From: Spirochaetaceae bacterium
GTDB lineage: Bacteria > Spirochaetota > Leptospiria > Leptospirales > Leptonemataceae
Length of the DNA stretch: 64,000 nt
Reading direction: 5' to 3'
Assembly: GCA_002729885.1 (NCBI GenBank)
Contig: PBUB01000033.1
Location: forward strand, 1 to 64,000
Shown: positions 1-8,879 of the stretch, in pieces
How the letters are laid out: the number at the start of each line of letters is the position of its first letter
How positions within the stretch are numbered: position 1 is the stretch's first letter
The notes under the pieces: model-generated
What the model was told of the DNA's origin: nothing
The model's database searches: none
What the model saw: the letters and a program-made list of their open reading frames with translations, nothing else
Program-made: the position numbers and the translations under genes

Positions 1-14
1 GGGGGGGGGGGGGG
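1..14. other. Poly-G tract at window start
   Basis: Fourteen consecutive G residues open the window and are followed by sequence of ordinary composition. No other homopolymer of this length was noticed. It may be a contig end carrying a sequencing or assembly artefact such as two-colour poly-G, or a true G-tract. The sequence alone cannot separate these. Confidence 0.6.
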
Positions 15-285
15 AAGAATTGCGCCTCTGGGCCATCTGGCAATGAAATTTTGCTCGCAGGGTAGCGTTCGCCTTATGGACGAATTCAAGCGATTATGCG
101 AACCCGTTGGCCCGGTCAAAGTAGCCGGGCCGGCCCATATCACACAAGGAAGGTTCGTCAATCGAATTCCCTTCGCCCCCCTATTCGCCTTATGATCTAT
201 ATCTGGCCAAAGGCGAACCCATTCTGGAAATCGGGCGCCTGTTCCACGAAATGAGGTCAGGGGAGCGTCCCAGCACTGCCCTGGA
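15..285. repeat. Gene-free region with short inverted and dispersed repeats
   Basis: No convincing reading frame lies here. There is an 8-bp perfect inverted repeat, TTCGCCTT at 184-191 and AAGGCGAA at 210-217. TTCGCCTTATG occurs twice (from about 69 and from 184), in both cases followed some 20 bp later by GCGAACCC. The 14-mer TTCGTCAATCGAAT at 154-167 recurs at 15850-15863 inside a 97-bp direct repeat. This suggests a dispersed intergenic repeat family. Confidence 0.5.
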
Positions 286-1107
286 CTATTTGAGCCGATT
301 CAGGACGTCCTGATCATACTTCTCAAACACAGCCTTCAATAGGCTGAGGACTTCATCGGCCGTACCATCCATCTCCCGACGAAACCAGAATGTGGCAGCG
401 TGTCCTGGAGCAAAGTTGTACCCGTACTGGTCCGTGACCTCTGCACTGTATTCATCCTGGAGAGGTGAATCACGCAGGATCTCGTATTTCATATCCACGC
501 GACCCTGACCATCCAGCTGGCGGTAGCTTTCGTAGCTCTTCTGGAAGTCTCCGGATTTCTGCAACTCAATTAGAGTAAAAGCTAGAATCCGCGCATTTCG
601 CCGAGCAACAATGTCATAGAGCTTCTGAAAGGTTGTATCCAGAGTGAAGTTATCCACGGGGTCCGGTATCATGTTTAGTTCAATCCATCGGATTAACTCT
701 GGATTGTAATAGTTAATCTCATTCGAATAGGTTTGCCCGCCCTGCCGGTCCTGGAATAGAGGCAGACCTGAAATCATACTCAATCCATCAAAGTAATCCT
801 TTTCCTCTTCGGCATAGTTCAGGCGGGCATATTCAGTAATGCAGGTGGGCAGGGCACTGTAGCGAATATGTTGAGCTCCTCCCAGAAGCAGGCCAAACTC
901 AGATTCCCCCACACGAATTGTATCCCCGTCGTTGCTCCACATCCAGGATGGGTCCTCTTTTTGCAGCGCGCACCGGAGAAAGAATGATAACTCACGATGA
1001 TTCAAGCTAACCTTATCCGCAGATGCAGGGCTGGCCATTAGCGATACAGCAGTTGCCAGAATTAGAATTAGAGCAGTTCCACTCGTAAGAGCGATTTTTC
1101 GATTCAT
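286..1107 (-). CDS. Hypothetical exported protein
   Basis: This 273-residue protein is not recognised. Starting at the ATG at 1107 it has a typical signal peptide: basic MNRK, a hydrophobic stretch rich in L, I and A, and a likely signal peptidase I site after ASPASA near residue 31. The reading frame extends upstream to a TTG, but that would bury the signal peptide behind 19 residues. The mature part is mixed alpha/beta in appearance, rich in aromatic and acidic residues, with no evident catalytic motif or membrane segment. It is probably periplasmic. The nearest neighbour, the alpha/beta hydrolase at 1245, is on the same strand about 140 bp upstream. Confidence 0.6.
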   Translation of the reverse strand: MNRKIALTSGTALILILATAVSLMASPASADKVSLNHRELSFFLRCALQKEDPSWMWSNDGDTIRVGESEFGLLLGGAQHIRYSALPTCITEYARLNYAEEEKDYFDGLSMISGLPLFQDRQGGQTYSNEINYYNPELIRWIELNMIPDPVDNFTLDTTFQKLYDIVARRNARILAFTLIELQKSGDFQKSYESYRQLDGQGRVDMKYEILRDSPLQDEYSAEVTDQYGYNFAPGHAATFWFRREMDGTADEVLSLLKAVFEKYDQDVLNRLK

Positions 1108-1244
1108 GATGATGAGACCGATGTTAACCATGCAGGGTTCAAGCGAATTCGTAGTGAACAACAAAAATTAATGAAAGGAGGATGAGTTGCGATCCGGATA
1201 CTATTGGCCGGGTACTGCCAGGCATTTGGGAATCATTGGCTCGG

Positions 1245-2312
1245 TTATCTCTTTTTGACGCCTTTCCTATTTGCGCTGCCAGATCTTGATTGCTTCTTTG
1301 TCTGTCGGCCGGGGCTTGAGTTGGATTTTTTGGTGGTCTTTGAGGTCTTTAAATTCATGGCACTGCCCGTGTTTTTTCTACTTTTCTTTGCGCCCTTTGC
1401 TCCCGGGGATGGATTCCTGGATCTAATCTTCTTTTCCTGTTCCTCTATGAAATCGACCAGGATACGATTGATCTGTGCTGGCTCTGTGCGATGGATCCAG
1501 TGTGGCCCTTTCACCGGAACTTCCCTGTAATTGTTTCCTGCCAGAAGTCGAGCCTGACCATGATAGAGTTCTGTAGATACGAATAGATCGCCGGAAGGAA
1601 TGATCTGCTGTGTGGGTATAGTAGGCGCGGCGGGCTTTCCGGGTCTCCTGCGAAGCAATTGCCTGTAAAGATTGACGGCTCCGGTGGTAATGGCAGCAAA
1701 CTGCTCCCTGGACTTTAAAACCAGCGGATCATCGGATGTCATGCCGCCCTTTTGCAGTAGCCTGCCTCTCCATTCTGGAGAGAGCTTGCGTATAGAATAC
1801 TCCGGCAGCCAGGGTATTTGAAAAAACCACACATACCAGGATTTTATGAGCTGCCTGCCCAGGGGGCCCAGTTTGAAGGCTTTGAGCTTATCGCCCATGT
1901 AGGTCAGTATTGTGCCTGGATGAGGCGCAGACATTCCCTGGTAGCTGATTAGATTCTGACTATAGATTGGATCGGTGGCATAGCACCATCCAATCATACT
2001 TCCCCAATCATGACCTACCAGGTGAACCTTTTCGCCTCCCAGGGATTCAATTGCTCTACTGATGTCTGGAAGTATGTTTCGCACAGCGTACTGGCTGCCT
2101 TTCTTCGGTCGCTGACTTCGATTGACTCCCCTCAATTCCAGCGCAGCGACGCGATACTTCCTACCCAGCGCTTCCAGCTGATTGCTCCAGGTTTCATGAT
2201 CGTCCGGGAAGCCGTGCAAAAAAAGAACGGTGGTTCTGGCTCCTGCAGGGTTTGCCCATTTCATATATAACTTGAGTCCGGCAGAAACGACATACTCTTC
2301 ATGAAACTTCAT
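1245..2312 (-). CDS. Alpha/beta hydrolase (epoxide hydrolase-like) with basic C-terminal tail
   Basis: The 355-residue protein has an alpha/beta-hydrolase fold of the epoxide hydrolase or haloalkane dehalogenase type. HGFPDDHETW (33-42) is the oxyanion-loop HGxP motif, VGHDWGSMIG (99-108) holds the nucleophile Asp102, and His271 or His274 in PHWIHR fits the catalytic His. Tyr and Trp residues in the cap region resemble epoxide hydrolases, so hydrolysis of an epoxide or ester is likely; the substrate is unknown. The fold ends near residue 291. A low-complexity tail of about 62 residues rich in Lys, Arg and Ser follows, which is unusual for the family. No signal peptide is visible, so it is probably cytoplasmic. 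Confidence 0.85.
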   Translation of the reverse strand: MKFHEEYVVSAGLKLYMKWANPAGARTTVLFLHGFPDDHETWSNQLEALGRKYRVAALELRGVNRSQRPKKGSQYAVRNILPDISRAIESLGGEKVHLVGHDWGSMIGWCYATDPIYSQNLISYQGMSAPHPGTILTYMGDKLKAFKLGPLGRQLIKSWYVWFFQIPWLPEYSIRKLSPEWRGRLLQKGGMTSDDPLVLKSREQFAAITTGAVNLYRQLLRRRPGKPAAPTIPTQQIIPSGDLFVSTELYHGQARLLAGNNYREVPVKGPHWIHRTEPAQINRILVDFIEEQEKKIRSRNPSPGAKGAKKSRKNTGSAMNLKTSKTTKKSNSSPGRQTKKQSRSGSANRKGVKKR

Positions 2313-2478
2313 ACACCCAGGAAGAGCTTAAAAGGTTTTGCAGTCAGCCCAATTTCTGCAATCTGTGGATGTGATCGTTACGGAACAGCCAAACTGGATT
2401 GTCCGGTGTAGCGAGAGAACGGTCGCTGTGAGGCTCAATTCGCGGTGAGCGCTGGTCTCAGCCCTTAAACAGATAGTC

Positions 2479-2504
2479 CGGATGTCCGTCGGAACGGACA
2501 TCCG
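2479..2504. terminator. Strong stem-loop, possible terminator
   Basis: An 11-bp perfect inverted repeat, CGGATGTCCGT and ACGGACATCCG, is separated by 4 nt. It lies 10 bp beyond the stop of the membrane protein gene at 2514 (minus strand). Neither side has a clear T-tract, so intrinsic termination is plausible but not certain. Confidence 0.5.
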
Positions 2505-2513
2505 ATTCAGAAT

Positions 2514-2966
2514 TCAACTGACGGACTTCGCTTCTCCGGCATATGGCAGCTTCTGGGCTGCATAGCCAGTGGTTCCTCCGTAAATTAGATGTAATACCAG
2601 AGTTGCCACAGCGATGGCCGGAGTATGGTTGAGACCGAAGAATCCCCAGCCAATAAGCGGTAGCACTACGACCTGCATAATGATCCAGAGAAACACTCCC
2701 AGTAAAAGACCTCGAGCGAAATTGAATCCAGAAACCAGCTGATCGGCCAGGGCAGCCCAGACCGAGCCGTAGGCAAAGTGTGCAATCATGGCGATGATCA
2801 TCAATGCAGCGCCAGTTACCGGTAGAATATGACCTACGATCGCTCTGGGGATTGGTTCAGGCATGGGCGCTGCACCGGATTTCATTCCAATGAGCATCAG
2901 TATTGTCATGGCCAGGGTTCCCAGAGCTCCTGCAGCTGCCGAATAGAGTGCGGGTTTCAACTTCAT
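2514..2966 (-). CDS. Small four-helix membrane protein under MerR control
   Basis: The 150-residue protein consists of about four hydrophobic segments (roughly 7-28, 45-70, 83-105 and 115-135) with short polar loops. It resembles uncharacterised DUF6789-type membrane proteins, by recall rather than by a search. No transport motif or metal-binding cluster is evident. The start is well supported by AAGGAGGAA seven to eight bases before the ATG. The gene lies immediately downstream of a MerR-type promoter with a 20-bp spacer (3007-3038) and is divergent from a merR gene, so it is the probable target of that regulator. A role in metal or stress response is inferred from this context only. Confidence 0.75.
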   Translation of the reverse strand: MKLKPALYSAAAGALGTLAMTILMLIGMKSGAAPMPEPIPRAIVGHILPVTGAALMIIAMIAHFAYGSVWAALADQLVSGFNFARGLLLGVFLWIIMQVVVLPLIGWGFFGLNHTPAIAVATLVLHLIYGGTTGYAAQKLPYAGEAKSVS

Positions 2967-3006
2967 AGATTCCTCCTTGCTTGAATCGATTAACGTTAGT
3001 TACTTC

Positions 3007-3038
3007 AATGTAAAGCCTGGAGTCGAATCCAGGGTCAA
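3007..3038 (-). promoter_or_regulatory. MerR-type operator/promoter with long spacer
   Basis: Read on the minus strand this is a -35 box TTGACC (3033-3038), a 20-bp spacer and a -10 box TACATT (3007-3012). The spacer contains the dyad CCTGGA-TTCGAC-TCCAGG (3016-3033). The 19-20 bp spacer with an operator between the boxes is the hallmark of MerR-family promoters, and the core CTGGA...TCCAG strongly resembles the known ZntR operator. It points at the gene ending at 2514. Confidence 0.85.
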
Positions 3039-3055
3039 TAGGGGAGTGGAAAAAA

Positions 3056-3451
3056 ATGCAGATCGGAGAACTTGGTCGTCAGAGTGGGCTTTCCAGGGAT
3101 ACCCTGCGATTCTACGAAAAAGAAGGGCTGCTCGGAAAGGTGCCCCGGCTGGAGAACGGATATCGAGATTATCCTCCAGAACTAAAATTAAGGTTAACCT
3201 GGATTTCTGAACTCAAAGCGTTGGGATTGAGCATCTCCGATATTAAAGCCCTCACCAGCCAGCAAGATAAATCATCTGGAACTCATTGTGATTCACTGCG
3301 TGAACCACTGAAAAATCGACTTAAACGTTTAAATGAGGCTATTGAAGAGCTGGAGACCATGCGAAGCAAGGTTCGTATTCAACTAAATGAGTGCGAAGAG
3401 GACGGATCAGAAATGCATTGTTCCGGCTTGAAATTTTGCAGAGATTCATAG
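3056..3451 (+). CDS. MerR-family metal-responsive regulator
   Basis: This 131-residue regulator has the MerR plan: an N-terminal winged helix (MQIGELGRQSGLSRDTLRFYE, residues 1-21), a second wing RLENGYRDY, and a long dimerisation helix (about 80-112) ending in a Cys-rich loop. Cys78 at the start of the helix and Cys113, His121, Cys122 and Cys128 in the tail closely match the ligand spacing of ZntR, so Zn, Cd or Pb sensing is more likely than redox sensing. It would untwist the long-spacer promoter just upstream and activate the divergent membrane protein gene. The ATG at 3056 begins the HTH exactly. An overlapping frame from 2977 is a shadow. Confidence 0.88.
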   Translation: MQIGELGRQSGLSRDTLRFYEKEGLLGKVPRLENGYRDYPPELKLRLTWISELKALGLSISDIKALTSQQDKSSGTHCDSLREPLKNRLKRLNEAIEELETMRSKVRIQLNECEEDGSEMHCSGLKFCRDS

Positions 3452-3705
3452 CTCTGAACTTGATCCGTGAAGGGTTTGCCCGCCAGATTGATAGGTATTA
3501 TCGGAGTAGTTGCCAGTCCGATGAAAAGTCCAGTGGGGGCTCAAGCACCAGCGGGGGCCAATATAAGGATAATTGTTTCTGGCACCGAGGATTACGATGT
3601 TTCTCCGACCGACGCCGCACTCGGAATAATAGAAAAGCGAAATCGCAATACTGGAAGTTGAAAGACGGGAAAGCAGTAAGCCAGAGCCGTTCCGATTTTC
3701 GGCCG

Positions 3706-4455
3706 TTAGCTTTCCTTAAGCAATTCCAGGAAACCACGGGCATAGTTGTAGGCATCCCCGGGCCATCTTGCTGTGATCAGATTCCTATCCCGAACTATGA
3801 AGCCACGACTCAGTTTGTCCGGCGAATCTCGTAGCACAGGCTTTGGTCCGGACTGGAAATCATCCGGACTTTGCAGAGCAGCCGTAACCTCCTGCTGGCA
3901 GGTGGTTCCCGGATAGGTGCGATAATAATTCTTTAGCCAGGCTCTGGTCATATTGTGGGCAGCCAGTTCCTGGGATTTCAACAGAGTAGTGCACCGATAT
4001 CCGTATAGAACGGATTGACCATCGCTTCTGGTTGCACGGGCCATGAGCACCACTCCATGGCAAATGGCGCCTACCGGCTTCTGGTTATTCATAAAGTTAC
4101 GGATGGTTTGCATCAGTTCCGAGGATTCCAGATAAGGCCTCATTCCCGGAGCATGTCCACCGTGCAAAGCAAGGGCTGCGTAATCCTCCGACTGGATATC
4201 GTTCCATTTTACAGGAGCTTGAAATGCAGGATCCTTCATCATCATTTCGCATGCTTCTACAGCATCCATTCGCGCCTTTAAGACGCCTTTCCAAATTCCG
4301 AGGCCTCGCCCCGTCATCATTCGATCATCTGGCCGCGCCGGATGTCCATCCACTGTCGCAAATATGACTTTGTGGCCCGCTTCATGAAGATGTTTGTACA
4401 GAATAGATGCCTCGGTGGGATCAAAATCCTGGCTGGCCATGGGCATTAGAATCAT
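3706..4455 (-). CDS. DJ-1/PfpI family protein
   Basis: The 249-residue protein belongs to the class I glutamine amidotransferase-like DJ-1/PfpI superfamily, which includes glyoxalases, chaperones and amidases. The start PMASQDFDPTEAS places the conserved Glu at residue 16. LHGGHAPGM (97-105) and GAICHG (129-134) supply the nucleophile elbow with Cys132 and His133. It resembles the longer bacterial members near Hsp31. Whether it is a glyoxalase, deglycase or chaperone cannot be told from sequence. The ATG at 4455 falls very close to the first beta strand, so a slightly longer N-terminus from a non-ATG start is possible. It is probably cytosolic and monocistronic. Confidence 0.85.
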   Translation of the reverse strand: MILMPMASQDFDPTEASILYKHLHEAGHKVIFATVDGHPARPDDRMMTGRGLGIWKGVLKARMDAVEACEMMMKDPAFQAPVKWNDIQSEDYAALALHGGHAPGMRPYLESSELMQTIRNFMNNQKPVGAICHGVVLMARATRSDGQSVLYGYRCTTLLKSQELAAHNMTRAWLKNYYRTYPGTTCQQEVTAALQSPDDFQSGPKPVLRDSPDKLSRGFIVRDRNLITARWPGDAYNYARGFLELLKES

Positions 4456-4816
4456 GGGATAGTTTGGACGATGGATTAATCTCTGTCTTGCAGAAAATGA
4501 AGTATCTCAATGAAGTATCTCGTTGTTTCTAAAATCCAGTCAAATCAAGGTACAGAAGGAGAAATGAATGCGCATCTCTTTGGTGCGGTCTTGATGGATC
4601 TGGAAAAAAGCAATCTGTTGCGATGAGCAGGAAAAGTATCCAGGGATGCTATGGAGTGAATTTCTCCCATGAATCTACGGGATATTTTGGGTGGAATCCC
4701 GATAGAACTTAAGCCCTCTCTGGAAGCCAACTATGTCAAAAGTTACCTCCATCTCTTCGTAAGAAATTTTCTCAAAAAACTCTGGATGGCTGGTTCGGTC
4801 ATTCGCAGGAAGGGGC
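4456..4816. other. Intergenic region with tandem 13-bp repeat
   Basis: There is no convincing gene in these 361 bp between divergent genes. A perfect tandem duplication of AATGAAGTATCTC lies at 4496-4508 and 4509-4521, about 40 bp upstream of the DJ-1/PfpI start, and could be a regulator binding site. The frames from 4545 and 4669 show no protein-like character. Confidence 0.4.
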
Positions 4817-5749
4817 ATGGCGAAAAATTCCAGGCAGATGAATGGAAAGAGCAACCTGGGACTGATCGTAGGATTTGTTCTTCTATGGAATTCCGGGTTT
4901 ATAGGCGCTGAATACGGTCTACCTTACACCGGACCATTCACCCTTTTGTTCTATCGATACATCGCTCTAGCGTCCCTTCTTTGCATCTATTTGCTTCTTG
5001 CGAAGCAACTGCAATGGACCGGATGGAAAAATGTCTGGCCGCAACTGCTTAACGGCGCCCTGGCTCATGGAGTCTGGCTTGGCTGTGTTCTAATCGCCAT
5101 CGATTATGGAGTGCCGGCTGGCATCGTTGCTCTCGTGGTGGCCCTCCAGCCCCTGGCAACGGGAGCGCTTTCTGGTCTGGTAACCGGGGAATCCACTCCC
5201 TGGAATCGGTGGCTGGGATTGTTCATCGGGTTTGCAGGAGTGGCTATACCTGTACTATTTCGCGTTGACTTCGATAATGCCGAAGAGGTCTTCGCCTGGC
5301 TAATACCTCTTGGCTCTGTAGTTGCCATTACCATCGCCACCCTGTTCCAGCGCAGACTCAACCTGGAGAAAGACTACGAACCCATGCACGGTGGACTATC
5401 GCTCTTCTATCAGAGCATTGCTACAGTTTTTGCGGTTGCTCTCCCTGCCATTTTTCTGGAAAGACTGGAAGTTCAATGGAACCTGGCGTTCATCCTTTCT
5501 ATGTCATGGCTGATTATGGCTGTGTCTCTTGGAGCCTATTCATTGATGTGGGTTTTGATTCATCGCATCGACGCAACAAGAGTGGCTGCGCTCTTTTATC
5601 TGGGTCCACCGGTAACCATGGTCATGGCCTGGATAGCTTTTGGTGATGAAGTGGAAGCTGTGGATCTAATAGGTTTGAGTCTGGTAATGCTGGGAGTAAT
5701 CCTTACCTATATGAAATACCCATTTCGCCGCCGGCAGACTACGGATTGA
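4817..5749 (+). CDS. EamA/DMT-family inner-membrane transporter
   Basis: The 310-residue protein has about ten hydrophobic segments in two homologous five-helix halves, the EamA (drug/metabolite transporter) architecture. The first helix, GLIVGFVLLWNSGFIGAEY, and the region FTLLFYRYIALASLLC are typical, as is a C-terminal half ending LIGLSLVMLGVILTY. Members export amino acids, nucleosides or other metabolites; this substrate is not predictable. A purine-rich GGAAGGGG lies just before the ATG at 4817 and supports this start. The short positively charged C-terminus (PFRRRQTTD) suggests a cytoplasmic end. Confidence 0.85.
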   Translation: MAKNSRQMNGKSNLGLIVGFVLLWNSGFIGAEYGLPYTGPFTLLFYRYIALASLLCIYLLLAKQLQWTGWKNVWPQLLNGALAHGVWLGCVLIAIDYGVPAGIVALVVALQPLATGALSGLVTGESTPWNRWLGLFIGFAGVAIPVLFRVDFDNAEEVFAWLIPLGSVVAITIATLFQRRLNLEKDYEPMHGGLSLFYQSIATVFAVALPAIFLERLEVQWNLAFILSMSWLIMAVSLGAYSLMWVLIHRIDATRVAALFYLGPPVTMVMAWIAFGDEVEAVDLIGLSLVMLGVILTYMKYPFRRRQTTD

Positions 5750-5833
5750 AATTGGACACAGTCTATTGAGGTCCGAATCTCAATGGATACAGAAAACGAT
5801 GCCGGAAGCGAATACAGATATCCCGGAAGGGCC

Positions 5834-6910
5834 TCAGGCCGGCAGGGGCTGTTTTCCCAGGTCCCGCAGATGTCTCCAGTGAGCCATAAATGCGGCCCTG
5901 ACCGTTGGAAAGGAATGATACGATAAAGAAAACTCTTCGCAGGTTTGTTTTACAATCTTGCTGAGAGCAGGGTAGTGTACATGGCAGACCCGACTGAACA
6001 AATGATGTTCTACTTGAAAGTTAAGTCCGCCCAGATACCAGCTGACTACAGGATTGTTGGGTGCGAAATCGGCAGTAGTGTTTACCTGGTGGCTGGCCCA
6101 GTCTTCCGGCAGTTTGCCGGATTCTGCGTCCGCAGTCGGGAATTCAGTAGCGGGTGTGGTATGGGCAAGTTGAAACACCACAGCCAGCGTAATTCCCGTA
6201 ACAATATGGATCGCAAGAAAACCCAGAAGAACATGCAGAACCGGGTGAAAGAATAGAGGAATGGCAATGGTATAGGTGAAATAGAATACCTTGGTAAGAA
6301 AAAAGAACAGTTTATCCCGCAGCAGAGTCTGTGGTAGCTTGTGGTTTCCAATTCTTCCGGTAATTAGCTTCTGGAAATCGTAAAATGTAAGCCAGGAAAT
6401 AGTAAGGAGACTGTAAAGAGGAAATGCATACCATTGCTGGTATCTGTGCCAGGGTTTCCATTGCTGCTCTGGACTGAGTCTTAGCAGCCCGCCTGTATCC
6501 AGGTCATCGTCCAGATCGGCCACATTCGTGTAAGTGTGGTGCAAAACATTATGTTTGTGTTTCCATAGATGGCTACTCCCTCCGATTAGATCCAGGGTCC
6601 AGCCCATCAGCCGATTAACTATTTTTCGTTCACTGTAGCTTCCGTGGTTGGCATCGTGCATGATGTTAAATCCAACCAGCACGAAACCCTGAGCCACAAA
6701 AAAAGCTGTGATAAGCGCCATGATGAAAGAGGCAGAAAAGAACACCAGAAGCACATAGGAAGCGGCCAACCACAGAAGAACAATTCCAGTCTTTACATAC
6801 ATGGAGGCATTGCCAGTCTTCTGCTTTCGACTGTTTTGAAAATAATCATCCACCCTTCGCTTCAATGTCTGGTAGAAGGCGTTTCCGACAGGAAATGTAA
6901 TTCGGTTCAT
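5834..6910 (-). CDS. Membrane fatty acid desaturase (acyl-lipid/acyl-CoA type)
   Basis: This 358-residue integral membrane di-iron desaturase has the three histidine boxes of the family: HDANH (85-89), HNVLHH (120-125) and QVEHH (299-303). The Gln in the third box is typical of front-end desaturases of the delta-5/delta-6 (linoleoyl-CoA) type, but there is no cytochrome b5 domain, so a separate electron donor is expected. Hydrophobic hairpins lie at about 42-82 and 205-247. AGAGGAAC precedes the ATG at 6910. It probably introduces double bonds into membrane acyl chains. Position specificity is an inference. Confidence 0.88.
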   Translation of the reverse strand: MNRITFPVGNAFYQTLKRRVDDYFQNSRKQKTGNASMYVKTGIVLLWLAASYVLLVFFSASFIMALITAFFVAQGFVLVGFNIMHDANHGSYSERKIVNRLMGWTLDLIGGSSHLWKHKHNVLHHTYTNVADLDDDLDTGGLLRLSPEQQWKPWHRYQQWYAFPLYSLLTISWLTFYDFQKLITGRIGNHKLPQTLLRDKLFFFLTKVFYFTYTIAIPLFFHPVLHVLLGFLAIHIVTGITLAVVFQLAHTTPATEFPTADAESGKLPEDWASHQVNTTADFAPNNPVVSWYLGGLNFQVEHHLFSRVCHVHYPALSKIVKQTCEEFSLSYHSFPTVRAAFMAHWRHLRDLGKQPLPA

Positions 6911-7158
6911 TGTTCCTCTTCAGTCTCAGTATCCAGGCGTATTCGCAGCCACTTCGCCCGATCAAAAATCTGGCTCCATAGCGGCCCGCAGAAATCGCGA
7001 AAGGGCTATTACAGGAATTTCCCATTTTCGCCTGTTCGATTCCTGTAAATCTCCGGTCAATAAAAGAGGCACAGCTCTGGAAACAAGTAATTTGAAGCAA
7101 TTTCTTTAAACTTATTTGGAGCTACGGAATTGAATTCCGATTACCTTGATCGGCAGGC

Positions 7159-7962
7159 TTATTGAGCGGGATCGGCCAGGTCCAGCTTTTCGATTTCAAC
7201 TCTATTAGAAATCGGATACACTGGAGGGCCAAACTGATTGTATATGGCAACATCGGCCGCATCTCTACCATAGCCTGTGGCCACGTAACCTCCCCGCAAT
7301 GAAGTTTGTGTGGGATCAAACTTGTACCATCGGCCGCCTACGAACGCTTCGAACCAGGCATGCAGATCCATGGGCTTGAGGTCATAGAGATAGCCCACCA
7401 CCATTCTGGCTGGTAGAGTTAAAGCGCGGCAAAGCGCGATTCCCAGATGAGACAGGTCCCGGCAAACGCCGACCTGTCTTTGATTAACTTCTACGGCCGA
7501 TACAGGAATATCGCTACTTCCTGGTTCAAATCGAATGGATGATTTTAACCATCGATTGATGGCTGCCACCTGATCGTATCCAGGTTTCTGCCCTGCGGTA
7601 ATCTCTGTAGCCATAAGATTGAATCGGTCCGATTCGCAGAATCGACTGGGCAATAAATAAGGAAGCACCGATTCAGGTAAATGTTGCACCAGAATCATTG
7701 GCTCGCCAAAGCCCTGGTCGATTTGATCTGGAGTGTGAACATCGGAGCTGGTGTTTAATTCGAATCGTCCCGGAGGTGCAACGAGCCTCTGGCACAGATT
7801 ACCAAACGGATCCGTGAACTCGAATACCGGAACCTGTGGTTTTACCCGAAATTCCTCCCGGGCCACCCATTGCAGTGGACCACTGCGCGGCCGAAGCATC
7901 CAGATAAAGGGAGTGGGAAACTGAATATCAAATGTGAAGTTACAACTGGTTCTCAACCACAT
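7159..7962 (-). CDS. Transglutaminase-like (papain-fold) protein
   Basis: The 267-residue protein has a beta-rich N-terminal half, as found in bacterial transglutaminase-like proteins, and a C-terminal transglutaminase core. The triad is visible as Cys167 in GVCRDLSH, His201 in DLHAWFEAF and Asp216 in YKFDPTQT. Such proteins act as proteases or amide hydrolases more often than as cross-linkers. No signal peptide is present. It shares the strand with the desaturase and follows the DUF1554-like lipoprotein gene, but spacing of about 140-250 bp gives no clear operon. The region 6911-7158 downstream holds no gene that I can support. Confidence 0.85.
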   Translation of the reverse strand: MWLRTSCNFTFDIQFPTPFIWMLRPRSGPLQWVAREEFRVKPQVPVFEFTDPFGNLCQRLVAPPGRFELNTSSDVHTPDQIDQGFGEPMILVQHLPESVLPYLLPSRFCESDRFNLMATEITAGQKPGYDQVAAINRWLKSSIRFEPGSSDIPVSAVEVNQRQVGVCRDLSHLGIALCRALTLPARMVVGYLYDLKPMDLHAWFEAFVGGRWYKFDPTQTSLRGGYVATGYGRDAADVAIYNQFGPPVYPISNRVEIEKLDLADPAQ

Positions 7963-8102
7963 GGCATCCCTCTGTGCATCGTAGCGTCCTGGCTGAGCCG
8001 GCCGAATTACAGGCTAATTGGTCACAGATGAAAGAATGGGTACTGCTGAATAGAATAAAGAAGTTCGCCAGTATGGAATGGCGAGTTCGGTCTCAAGGAC
8101 TG

Positions 8103-8819
8103 CTACCAGGCGGCGCAGAGCAAATATAGAAATTCATTGCAGCCTGGAGGATCTGTATGTGAAATCCACAGGTCGTTCACTTCATCGCCTATTCCTACCG
8201 TTGCATCAAAGGCCTGTCCATCGGAACTCATCCAATCGTTGCAGGTATAGCCAGGTTCTACAAGCCCATCCACGTTGCTTCCGGAATAGAATTCATTGGA
8301 GGGAAAGGGAAGAACTCCAGCATCGCCCAGGGGATTCAAGATGGTCTCTCCTGATCCAAACAGGTCAGGCCAGTTATTTGCAATGGGCAGTCCGTTTGGA
8401 CCCTGGATAGGCAGCGTTACGGGTACCCCGGACCGAAATAACAGACTTTGATCGGAAGTAGAAAGGAATGCAATCCCGGTAGTTCCCGAGGGCTTATTGG
8501 AGGAAGCGTTGCAGGTAGCGTTGGCGCCGGCGATGCCACCCATATTTCCATTGGTAATGCCGGCATTGTATAGCGTTATATGAGTGGAGGAGTTGAAATT
8601 CATCAGACCTGCCAGGAGAGCGGCAGTAATCTCTGAATCCATATCCGAATCCGACAAACCGAAAAGCTCTTGCGATGGTTCTGTGCCGCTGGCTGGATGA
8701 AGGAAGCAGCCAGATAGAGCTGCAGCCAGTAGCAACATGCCAGTGATCCGGATAGTTTTTCGAATGTAAAAGGACGAAAACTGCCAGATTCCAGCTGATT
8801 TTTCCACCGGTCCCTCCAT
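8103..8819 (-). CDS. Lipoprotein resembling Leptospira DUF1554/endostatin-like proteins
   Basis: The 238-residue protein has a lipobox, AALSGC, with the lipidated Cys at residue 38, preceded by a basic stretch and a hydrophobic segment. The true start may be internal and closer to the signal. The C-terminal half carries Cys residues in the pattern GIAGANATC ... YTCNDW ... GCNEFLYLLC, which resembles the Leptospira DUF1554 family, whose members (Len proteins) have an endostatin-like fold and bind host ligands. The assignment rests on pattern resemblance. It is expected at the outer membrane or cell surface. Confidence 0.65.
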   Translation of the reverse strand: MEGPVEKSAGIWQFSSFYIRKTIRITGMLLLAAALSGCFLHPASGTEPSQELFGLSDSDMDSEITAALLAGLMNFNSSTHITLYNAGITNGNMGGIAGANATCNASSNKPSGTTGIAFLSTSDQSLLFRSGVPVTLPIQGPNGLPIANNWPDLFGSGETILNPLGDAGVLPFPSNEFYSGSNVDGLVEPGYTCNDWMSSDGQAFDATVGIGDEVNDLWISHTDPPGCNEFLYLLCAAW

Positions 8820-8879
8820 ATTGCAGGTAGTTCAGTGGATGCAACGTCGGCAATCATAAAATGCATTTAGAATAGGGAT

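Noticed and set aside
3016-3033. Sequence GGAGTCGAATCC resembling a tRNA T-arm
   Set aside because: It is the MerR operator dyad inside a 20-bp spacer promoter; no acceptor, D or anticodon arms can be drawn around it.
3391-3834. Overlapping plus-strand frames between merR and the DJ-1/PfpI gene
   Set aside because: They overlap both flanking genes and show no domain or ribosome site; the 254-bp gap is treated as non-coding.
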